A stretch of DNA of 64,000 bases, taken from NCBI GenBank assembly GCA_012934845.2, contig WNNJ02003752.1, positions 1 through 64,000 on the forward strand. Direction: 5' to 3'. Origin of the DNA: Pomphorhynchus laevis (Eukaryota > Acanthocephala > Palaeacanthocephala > Echinorhynchida > Pomphorhynchidae). Position 1 is the first letter of the stretch, and every line of letters begins with the position of its first letter. Below the pieces are notes generated by a model that saw nothing but the letters and a program-made list of their open reading frames with translations, made no database searches and was not told the DNA's origin. Position numbers and translations under genes: made by a program. Positions 11,501-23,500 of the stretch are shown in pieces.

Positions 11501-14500
11501 TACATAAGTTATTTTTGATATTTTGTTATTTTAGCTCCGCCATGGCCGGTCTCATGCCCGTGCTGAGAAAGGAAAAGGGTTTGCAATAGGCTTCGTGACA
11601 ATCCAGCGTAAAAACATCGTCACAACAACAATATGAAATGCTGTCTCAATGAACTTGGCGAAAGGCGACTATAACGATACGGCCACGTTCTAGACGAACT
11701 CCGTAACGAAACTAAACAAACGCTGAAGAAAGGGAAGAGAGGAGAGAGTTATTTTAATGTTCTTATACGTTTTAAATATATGCCTTTTGATTTTTCAAGA
11801 TATCAATTCATTTTTGAATGATATCAAAATTCTATAATAATCAGCATTACATAAAATAATCATCGCATATCATTACATAATCGACTGTGATATATTCCAG
11901 AACGTAAACGTCGATATTATCATACTGTTAATAATCGACAAGGTTTTTTAATTTTGCAATTAGTATTACTGTTTATAATGGATTATATAATAACATTATT
12001 GTTTGCAAACAATATTGTTACATTATTACACTTGAACCGATATTGTTATATTTTCATTAATAAAGCAAATCATTTAGACAAAATATTCAATAAAATTAAT
12101 TCCAATATAAGAAACTAATAAAAATATATAAGTATTTTATACCATCGCAGTTTCGTTTTTTCTGGGAAGCATGATCCCGGCTACTAAGGATACTCCAAGA
12201 AACATACCCTAAAATGTAAACTAGCTAATTCCACAAATGCTAAGAAAATTAAGAATATGATAACGTAATATTAAATATTTTATGTTTAACAAAAAATTGA
12301 ATTTTATATACGAAATATAAAATTAAAAGTTTTTTTATTGAATAGATTAATTTGTGATCATCATCCATACATTTTTGATTAAAAATATCAGGAAACATGG
12401 TAGGAGTAAAATATCTAATTTCTCTTAGACTATCATCATTCTTGTCCGAATTCAATGTCATTATCTTCACAGAAACGCTAAATCGTGACTTAATAGCAAT
12501 ATCTGGATGTCACGTTATCGAAATCCCAGAAACCCTTCTATGAAGGGGGCCGTCAAAGGAAGGCTTGCTAATCGGCTTGGATTCTGACTTCTCAACCTGG
12601 ACAGTGTCAAATTGTTGCTGCTCAATAGTTGTTGAAACTCTCACATGTTCTCTCGTTGGATTTCACTTTGCTCTATATTCATCCACTACAGATATTATCG
12701 ACTAACTGTACACCATATACAGGGCCCTAACTGACCGTCCTATAGTAATCGCAGTTAATTTAAATGCTAATTATTTAAACTATGAATGCGCTAAGTTTAA
12801 TCTTATTTCAAGATTTCTTCGAGCTAAATGAATCAACATACAGGCATCTCCATCAGACTTAATTTACTACAGTCATAGTGGGTTAAGCAACATTGATATC
12901 TTTATCCTCTTCGGTTCTAACTAAAGTGAATGTTGACACTAATAGTTTCTGATCTTTTATACGTAAACATCAACCAGTCTTTGCCGAAATTTCTATAAGT
13001 ATCACTAACACATCCTAGAAGCTCCCAGCAAAACAAAACCGGTCAAAATTTGCTGACGCATAGATTTCACCAAACTGAATATCGACGAAATCTCTTCTTT
13101 TCAATATATTCTCAGCAATAACGACCTTAATACGAGCTACTTAACATTATGGAATGCTTTGACATCAGCATGCTTAAGCCATACTGGCGTAAGAAACAGA
13201 ATACCATCCAGATCATTTCGCCATCCATTTGTTACTCAACTACCATCCATTTTTAGATGACTCCATTCGTACGCCAACTTTACACCTCAAGCATATCCTA
13301 TGTACATTAGATGAAAACAAATTTACACTAATTTAGTAAGTAAGTAAGGGTTTTATTAATAACTTTTTTTTAAGTAAGTAAGGGTTTTATTAATAACTTT
13401 TTTTTAAAAGTTATTTCAGCCTGACCGTTTTAATAGTAATAACCGTTTTGACTTGAGTTCTATTTTTCTTCAATACACTTCGACATCATTCACTCATCTT
13501 AACAACTCTCTAAATCAACCATTTTCTGTAAATAAATTTCAAAATGATCTATTATATTCCAATAATCACAAAGTCATACGTACTGACAGTGTTGAGAATG
13601 AACATATTAAAGATACATTTGATATAATAGGTCAATATTGAACTGACCTGTTTAACAAAGTTTTCGTTGAATACTCGGTTCCCAAGTCCTGGAAGCAATC
13701 AGTAGTTTAAGTACTATATAAAGGTTCTAGCGACTTTTCGAACTAAATACATATCGCTGCATTGCAATCCAATTCAAATTCTCCCCATCCTTGCTTTCAC
13801 GTTGCCGTTTCAACTATCCTGAGCAACTCCTTTCTCCATAACATAATTAATTTCGCAATCGACATTTTACCACCACCGCCCTAATCAAAGCTCAACAAAC
13901 TATTTTCACAATGATGTCGTTGAGTCGTCGCACATCTGCAGTTTTCGTCGACTATTCCAAAGCTTTCGATAATACCAACCGTCAACTTCTCGTTGAAAAA
14001 CTGAATTTTCAACATCACATATTCGGGGTATTCCTCAACACATTACATCGTATGTTGTTACCGAATGAAGTGTGCATATTGGATAGCGATTTTTGTAGAT
14101 TATAAGTTAAAATCAATATAATCTATACAATCGCTATTATATAACTCTTATTATTAAAAACTTCCCAGTTTTTAATAATTCGTCAACCTTATCTTTCGAG
14201 GTTGTGCACTTTCAACCTCGAAAGAACAATTTCAAAAATTTTTGAAAATTGTAATAAATAAAAATTCTATTTTTAGCAAAATCAAAAGAATGAATTCAAA
14301 TTTTTGAACTGTGTTCATCATCAGGGATTGTAAAACCTTTTTATAATTTTGTTTGATGCTTATCAAATCACAAATTATCGCTAGATAAAGTATCACATAT
14401 TAATATCACATTAATATTAATATAAATATTAAATAAACGAGAGTGTATGCATTCAATTAGGGATCCCATCTTAATTTTAAAAAAGGACCTTTAATTGATC

Positions 14501-17500
14501 ATTTTTTAACGTTGCTTATCAACAATCGACTAATTCGCAGTCGCTTTTACGAGGAGTCACCACCGTGTACGAGAGCCTGTCCGATCTTGGACCACAAAAG
14601 CAGACAGCATAATGTTTCATTGTGCTACCAACGTAATGTGGTTTATGAAATGTTTTGTGATGAGTGCGCTACTGTAGGTAAGAAGGTTAGCTACATAGGA
14701 GAAACACAATGTCTGGTTTCTGACTGGCTCAAGGAACAGCAACATCCAAATGAGCACCTAAAGTGCAGCCCAAATGTACTCTACCGAACAGATAACATTG
14801 TGTCGCGAAAACTAATGGAGTCAATCTTAATATCGGGTGCAGATAGCGACAAGAGACTAAACAATAAAGACGATCTTAATATCGGGTGCAGATAGCGACA
14901 AGAGACTCAACAATAAAGACGATCTTAATATCGGGTGATGATAGAGACAAGATCCTCAACAATAAGGACAAGGCGGTAAGCTGGCTTGATTTGATGCAAT
15001 GATAAATATTAATTATGTTATTAATAGTTAATGTATTTGTGACGATGTTTGTGTTCCATGTTTCAGATGAGCCACTGATGAAGCCGTAACGCGGCGAAAG
15101 CTTTGGCAATATATAATAACTAACTTAGCCTTTGATCTGATTAACTTTTCCACCTTAATCTTAACTATAATCAACTTTAATAATCTTTAATAATAATTTA
15201 ATATTTAATAGCAATTTAATCTTTAATATTGAAATCAGTAAATATCGTTATAGCTAATAAAATATAAAGTTATGAAGTAACTTTATAACTTCATAACTTT
15301 ATAAGTTATAAACTTATAAAGTTATGTGCTTTTATCGAATTTTTATCACGAAAGTAAATTATTAATTTTTGTAAATGAGCATTAATTGCTTACAAAGTTT
15401 ACGGCTGGTGGCAGAAGCGAAGCAGATATTGCCACACCAACTAAAGATCCGATATTGCCACCTAGTACGGACATTGCCACACCTGCTCCAGACGGTAGTG
15501 CTACAAAAATTCCAGTAATCAACGACGATAATTGCCCTCTACAACATTAACATTAAGGCATCGATGAATAAAATTACTTAATATTTACCGATCACACATT
15601 TCATGAGTAGGAAAATTATGAAAATTATTTGAAAGAACGCGAACGACCATATCTAATGTTCCGCAAATGAAACCTACATTGTAGATAATAAAAGTAAATA
15701 TTTTGTTTAATCTTAAAAATAAATTAAAAAGAGCACAAATTCTAATAAGTAAATTATTACAAAATAATAAAAAATTTCAAAATCACTAGTATCATAATTG
15801 CTTTGTTACAAATTGCAACAATTTTTGATGATGAATGCGAGAACATTTGTAGTTTTTATAAAATCTGTCTTTTGGAATTAACCCTGGTCTAACTTTTAAT
15901 TTCAAGACTCTTAATCTGGTTCATTGATTGTTCGTAATAATCTAATATAAAAAACTTAATGAAGTCTTTACCAATCTGCGATGATTGCAATATGCAAATA
16001 TTAAATAATTATCCTTATTATGTTAAAATTACATTCGAACAGTTAAAATTACATTCGTATGCTATCTAATCCTATCCACACTTTCTCGTGTGGAAATTTA
16101 TTTCCACTAGCATAAACATAGAATTACCTTTATTTTTGTATAAATTTAATATAAAATTGATTAGTTAATATATTGAATACTAATAGTTTATGATTAACTG
16201 GCGATTGAATCGACGAACCATTCACATCTCGGAAAGTTCCGTTATGACCAAGTCTTTTATACAATTCCCGTGATGCCGAAATTAGCAAACGTACTCTAAA
16301 TTCACTACCAACCCTTAATGATCGTTTGGAAGAATGAACTTAGGAATAATTAGAATATTTAGAATTTTAGACGTTTTGCAAAACTTTATGGAACTCTTAA
16401 TTTATTTTTATTATAAAAGCAAAGAAAAATTATTTTTTTAAAGAAAAAATAATTTATTTGTTTTTATAGCATAAAAAATATTATATTAATAACAATTAAT
16501 TTATTAATAAATTAATAATAAATTAATAATTTATTTATTTGCTTTTATTAAGTTGCTATCATCAAGTTGTTTTTACAACTTGATGAAAGGATCGAGTTAA
16601 ACCGATAGACATGAACATTCAAATATCAGCTAAATGCAAATGAAGCTGCATTCTAAGGAAAACAGCACGTCAGCTGCGAATAGAAATTGTAATTACATGC
16701 TAGCGTATTTATAATACAATTCAAATAGAAACTTGAATGACAACTATATAAAGAACAGTCACATATGCGTCTTTAGATATAATATATTATAATATTATAA
16801 AATAATATTATATTATAATACTATTATAATAATATTATAATATTATAATATTAAAATATATTATAATATATTAAAAATTATATATTTTATAAAATTAAAA
16901 TAAAAATTTATTTTCTATTTTAATTGACCTCTAACCTCTGATACATCATCTATTATTTATTAGTTAATTCATAAAACTTGACTTCTATTTTAAATTTCAA
17001 TTTTAAGTTTAATTTTGATATAAAATTATAAATCTTATATAAAATTATAAAATTATTTATAATTATTTAATTATTTTATTTTTATTTATCAATTTGTTTA
17101 TTTATAAATAATTCAATAAACGTAAATTAAGGTATTTGATAGGATTTATATTACAAATCATATCAGATTATATTATATATTATGTTATATGATTTATATT
17201 TGTTAGTGCAAAATCTAGCTCAAGATTACAATTACAATGTTACAATTTTAATATGACAAGTATAATTGTTTGACAAATTCCTATAAATAATATTATAATA
17301 TATACTGACATATAAATCATATATCAATATATAATATATATTTAAATTAATATTAATAATTATTTATCTAGAATTATTTTTAATTCTAATATAAAAATCG
17401 TATATATCAAAAATATATTTGAATATTAAAATTCTTACAATATAAGTCTTGATTTTGTTTTAATTAAAACGTTTCATATTAAAATTTATCATAGGTGAGT

Positions 17501-20500
17501 ATTTTCTAAGTTTTTAAATAGTGTAATATTGTTGTGTTAGATCTTAGTCACCAATTAACTATAATGTATATAATATACACATCATTATACAAATATATAA
17601 TGTATATTATATACTCTAATATTATAAAATATTAAATAAATATTAAAATTTCAAATTCAAACTTTTATTATAAAATATTTCATAAGTGAGTAGTTTCTAA
17701 GATTTTTAATTTTAAAATTTATAATGATGTATTTTAAATTGGTATCAAAAATTAACCAACATTATCAATTTTATCGATATTGTATCAATATTTTATCAAA
17801 ATTATCAATTTTCTGTAAATTTGTATTTCGTAATTATTTTAAATTTATCTATCATTATTTATAAAACATATTATACAAAAATATTTGTTATTCAAATATA
17901 TTTCTGTGCATTTTTAATAACTTGTATTATCAATTGCAAAATTATATTATTATATCATTTTGTGGTAGTTTTTAATAAATAATTGATATATTTCTTAATA
18001 TGTTAATAAAAACGAATCCAGTTTTTATTTATATTTTTTATTTCATATTTTTTATGTAGGAAAGTAGAAAGAAAATTAACAACTATAAATTAACGTGTTC
18101 CCATTTTAATGGATGAGTTAAATGATCAATGCAATGAAGATATTTAAATTAATAATTTTTTGAATTTATCTAATTTCTAATTTATAGGAATCGAGAAAAA
18201 TCAAAGAAAAATTGATTTATTTTTATTTCCTCGATTTATGATAATCGAGGAAAATATTATTCAATATTTCTAATAAAAAATTTTAATTAAAAAATTTGAT
18301 GCTCTTAATTGAATACTTTAAGATCTTTATAATACAATTAATATAATTAACAAGATTAACAATTATTTGAAATAAAATATAAAAATTTTTTACTCAATTA
18401 AAATTTTACTAAATATTTTACTAAACGGTATACATTGAAATACATATAGAAATACAGCAAAATTAATTATCTTATATAATTAATATTAAATAATTAATAA
18501 TTATATAGTTAATTATATCTTCTATCATTAGGAGATGCTAGAATATCTTCCAATATAGGAATTAATGTCGATATTTGGGCCTACATTACGAATTCATTTG
18601 TAAATGATCTTAATAAATTTTGTAATATAATATTAAATAAATTTAATACAATTGATTAATATAATTAACAAAATTAACACTTATTTGAAATAAAAAATAA
18701 AATTTTACTTAATTAAATTATTTGATAAGTATAACATTATTAAGCATACAATGAGTTTGTTTAATGCATTTATCAAATTTAAATTTATAGGAACCGAGGA
18801 AAATAAAACAAAAAAGATTATTCAATATTTCATAAATAAGGGTTTTATTAATAACTATATAACCGATAAAAACTTTAAGAAACAAAAACATGCAAAAGAC
18901 AACTTTAAAAATAAGCTGTTCACGACGTGTATTTTGAAATCTTCAACTTATATTCACGGCCTCAGGTCCAGATGGATCTGAGCCCCTCGGCCGCACCAGC
19001 GCGCCGCCCTCTGACTGAACCATTCGGGGTCTCTCACACACCTAAGAGTCCAGTCAAGGCGGACTATGGTTGGTAATCTCGAGATGAGGAGCTTGATAAA
19101 CCTTAGTCTTTGTTCTGGGGGACGTCCTCGTGAGAAGAAGACTAATCCCGAGATAGCCCAAGTACCCGAGAGGCGCACTTGGCTTTTCTCTTTCAATGAC
19201 AGATGTTGGGCCCGTATCAGAGCCCACTTAGCTTTCTTCAGGATACATTTAAGTCTATCCAGGTCAGCTTTCGCCGACCAATTCACCGTAACAGTGAACC
19301 CCAGATATTTTACTCGACTCGTGAAGATGGGGGAGTGGTTGATGCTGCAAAATAGCGGAGAGTGCAGAGAGTGCTAGTCTCCTAAGTTTCTTATTGGTGG
19401 CAGGAACGCCATGAAAGACTACCACCTTCGATTTAGAGCAGTTTAAAATAAGATTGGATAGGGGCAACTGATCTTTTAATCTTAATAAGAAACGGCTGAT
19501 GTCAGAGATTACATCTTTGCACCTGCGTCCAGATAACAAGGATGTGGTATCATCAGCATATATCACTAGATGTTGATCACGTTTAAAATTCTTGAATAGT
19601 ACAATGGATGCAGCAAGATACAAGATAGGAGAAAGTGGGGATCCTTGAGGTACACCCGTAATAGGGTAGAACTGACGCGCATCAGGGTCGTCTTCATAAT
19701 AAAATCGCTTGGTGTACAGCAGTATCTCTACCCTCTTCACAATTCTCGCAGGAAACCCGAGGGACCTGAGAGAGGAAATAACGAAGGGAATGGAGATCCG
19801 ATCAAATGCAGCTGAAAAAATCAAGAAAAACAGCCACAGCAAGCTGATGACTATTATCCTGACAAAACTGATGCACATCACCAATTTCTGAATATACCAA
19901 GCGCCCTTTGACAAACCCATGAAAACTCGGTGGGATCAAATTGCGCCTACATAAATGAACGCAGATTATACGCGCAAGCGCTTTCTCGTAGATGGATATA
20001 AGTGCGTTTTGAATCGAGATGGACCGCAGATCTTTAGGACAAGTGATTAATCTCGTTTTAGGTAAAAAAAACTCGACGGCTGATGTTGATGTCCTCTATG
20101 TCGGAAGGGGAGTCTAATAGCATTGTGATGGCGACCTCCTCTCTATGACTGTATGTCAAAAGCTGACAGACCTGAGTAAAGAGTGGGGCTTGGGATTTGA
20201 AGGTGCCCGGGAGTGGTCCCCAGGAGTTAAGGATATCTGTAACAGATAAGTCCCTACTGTTGAAGTCACACCAAGGCGGGATTGGTTAGGGAGATTAAGT
20301 AGCTCCATAATTATATAAGGAAAGTGAGTCTTCTAAAACTTTATCAAGGCCTATGCTACCGATCCAAACCAAGGCTCTATCCTTCCAGCAGACAAACTTC
20401 TCTCTCTTGAATATCTTTCAGAAGGAAGCCTGAGAAGGGTTTATGTGAGCAATGCTTGCCCTATCCCTGCTCAGCTGGAGCCTATATCTAGAGCTCTAGT

Positions 20501-23500
20501 ATTCATTCGAGAGGATCTGTCTAACGGAAACAGAGAGATTGGGAAGGTGTAACATTTTAGCTAGGACCTTGAGCTTTGTTGGAGTAGGATTATATATTCG
20601 ACCTTTATAGGTAATCGAAAGGATCGCAGTAGCTTGCGATGAGAGGTAGGAATTAAATTCGGTCAAACTCTCAATTCCAATTCTGGGGAAGAGTTGGATA
20701 GCTGCCTGAAAGAAGGCCACTCTAATAGGGTCAAAGTAAAACCTTCTTCTAAGCAACGTATCGTCCTCTAGTCGCCAGCGAATTAGGTTATTAGATATGG
20801 TCTGTTGTTGACCCGATAAAACATACACAACAAAAGAAAATGATCAAACAGGAAAAACATCACATAATAAAGCAAAACAAAACATTATCAACCATAAGAA
20901 CAAAAACCATCACTCGGTAAAACACAAAATAATACTCAGTAAAACACATTATTATGCATGGTCAAAAACATAAAAACTAATTAAATTTTAATTTAAGATT
21001 ATTGTCCAGTTTATTATTAGCCATTAGGATAGACTCACGAGCCACGAAAAAAGCTTCTTATATTATACGTGCTAAATAATTGCTTTCGTAAGACAACACA
21101 GTAACGTTCTGAAAATCAATTGTATGATTAAGTGATGTACAATGTTGAACAATAGCACTGTAAACAGTTCCTTTTTAGATTATAGAAGTGTTTTTTGATT
21201 CTTTTAGATAAACATTGTTTAATTTGGCCAATATAGGCACAGTCACAATCCGAGCAAAGTATTTTATATACAATTGGATCTCTACTAGATAATTGTATAT
21301 ATTACTTTAGGTTACAAGTATAAAATCCATGTTTTGAGTTAATAGATGCATACGATTTCACAAAGATTTGCTGTACTTTGTAACTTAATAAATTTGTTAA
21401 AATCATTCTGCCTAGACGCCGTAGGGTCATGTAATAATCTTTAAAACTTATATCAGTTCAGTTCAGTCATCCCCAAACAGAAAGACTTAAGGTTAAATCA
21501 AGGTTTATTATTAGCCCTTACGTGGGGCTTACGATCCATGAAAAAGACGTATTTATTATAAGCAATACCTAATTGCTCTCTTGTAGCAGGGCACAGCATA
21601 TTCTTGTTCATATTATTTTAATGTTTTAAGCTACAAATGTTTCCTTGGCAGTTATCATTGAAATATTGAATAATCTTTTTTGTTCTATTTTCCTCGGTTC
21701 TTATAAATTAAAATTTGATAAATGCATTGAACAAACTCATTGTATGCTTAATAATGTTATACTTATCAAATAATTTAATTAAGTAACATTTTATTTTTTT
21801 ATTTCAAATAATTGTTAATTTTGTCAATTATATTAATCAATTGTATTAAATTTATTTAATATTATATTACAAAATTTATTAAGATCATTTACAAATGAAT
21901 TCGTAATGTAGGCCCAAATATCGACATTAATTCCTATATTGGAAGATATTCTAGCATCTCCTAATGATAGAAGATATAATTAACTATATAATTATTAATT
22001 ATTTAATATTAATTATATAAGATAATTAATTTTGCTGTATTTCTATATGTATTGCAATGTATACCGTTTTAGCTAAATCGCTGAATGCTTTTAGTCTGAC
22101 ACTTAAATATTTTTATCTTTGGTTTATTACTATATTTCGTTTTCATACGCTCTTATAGGTGCTAATTATTATTTAATAATTGTATGATTTAAGCTTTTTA
22201 TTTGAATTAAAATTGTAGATATTTTATTTAATCAAACGTATCACATAATACTCCTGACAAGTTTATTTTTTTAACAAATAAATTACAAATAATTTATTTA
22301 AATATTTTGCTTTATATTTTAATAAAAAATAATTCAAAATTTAATTTAAAATTTAAATTTTTTATTAAATTTTAAAATTATTATATAAATTATATATATA
22401 TTTTAATAAAAAATTTATGTATTTTTTTATAAATTTGTGCATAATTATAAATATCATTATTATTAACATCAATATTATTTTTAACATTTTTAAGGATTGT
22501 ATTTTATTTATAATAAAATTAAAATAAAACGTTTAAATTAATAGTAGAAATCTCATTTAAATAATGGATTTAAATATGTTAATAATCATTATTTTCGCTA
22601 TTTAAAAGATTATTTTTATAAAAATATTTGGCTGGCAAACAGATGTCGACAAATGAAATATGCTTTGGAATTTTAATATTTTTAAGTTGTTTTCTTGGCA
22701 AACCAACCCTAATGGTTCGAGGATGGTATGCTTTATATTTTATGAATATGTTTTGAGCACAACCTAAATTTTGAGTAAATAAAATCATGTCGTAAAGCAA
22801 TAAAGCAGTAACAAAATAACGTACCAACAATTACAGAAAGAAATAAGCCGATTGTTTCGGTTTTAATTCCTAACTTAAGTAATTTGTAGTCAACGATAGT
22901 AAGCGCAAATACCATAGCAAGTATTGGTCCCTAAATACAAAAACGTTTTAAATTATAAACTGTATATTAATAGTATATTATTTTAATCATCATTACTGCT
23001 TAGGTAAAATATTTCTTCAAAGCATCACTCTCTAATGCTTAAGTAAATCAGTTTATTGGTGTTTTGAAAAATATTACATTTAAATTTTATATATTGAGAG
23101 GATATGCAAAATATAACCAAATGTGTTAAAATAAAATTTATAAAAATATATATAGTTTTAATAATACAAATCTCGTGTCTACTGGTAAGTCCAAATTAAG
23201 ACGATTCTCGATTCGAAAACTTGCTTATATTGAAACAGCTTATTCTTTCAGTAGCAAAAAGAATTTTAATCTTTCAATTTTCTTCCGGGTCAATTTGCAG
23301 TGATCAGTCTTCGGAAAAACATGCTTCTATTGATCAGTTTTCTGCTTATAAATCATCGGAATGATAAGGAAACCGTAATCACTGCTAAAACTTGTCTTTT
23401 CGCCGCAGCACCCAAGAAGCACTAAAGTGTTACTTTAAATGGGAGTGTAGGATATCCTCTCAATATATAGCAATAATTACGTATATCTTATGATGAGCTA

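Larger units (their letters stand above)
14480..15125 (+). mobile_element. Penelope-like element 3' fragment (GIY-YIG endonuclease)
   Basis: The open frame 14,512-14,895 encodes a C-terminal Penelope-type endonuclease fragment. A cysteine-rich start (CTRACPILDH) and a C-x-x-C pair (CDEC) precede VSYIGETQ, the YIG half of the GIY-YIG motif; SRKLMESILIS is the usual end of the domain. The reverse transcriptase part is missing, so this is a 5'-truncated copy. The end of the frame runs into a 49-bp tandem repeat (14,824-14,970), and the element ends with a hammerhead-like motif at 15,071-15,107. It lies antisense in intron 8 of the host gene. Confidence 0.75.

Noticed and set aside
12249-12470. 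Minus-strand open frame starting after GATTTAG, looking like an exon (ending ...SIKKLLILYF)
   Set aside because: It would fall between exon 8 and exon 9, but those two join in phase into one continuous conserved helix, so an extra 60 residues there is unlikely.
15400-15558. Plus-strand open frame rich in A-T-P ('DIATPT...') with an AG just before it
   Set aside because: It is the exact reverse complement of exon 8 of the DUF389-family gene, whose minus-strand protein is strongly conserved; the plus frame is a shadow.
18751-18981. 76-codon frame beginning MSLFNAFIKFKFIG
   Set aside because: It lies mostly within the inverted-repeat arm and runs into the 3' end of LINE copy D; lysine- and asparagine-rich with no domain.
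22579-22757. Possible exon right after exon 6 (frame ...GLPRKQLKNIKIPKHISF...)
   Set aside because: It is in phase but unlike the family, and the true continuation (FICGTLD...FPTHEM) was found at 15,589-15,673. An alternative short transcript cannot be excluded.
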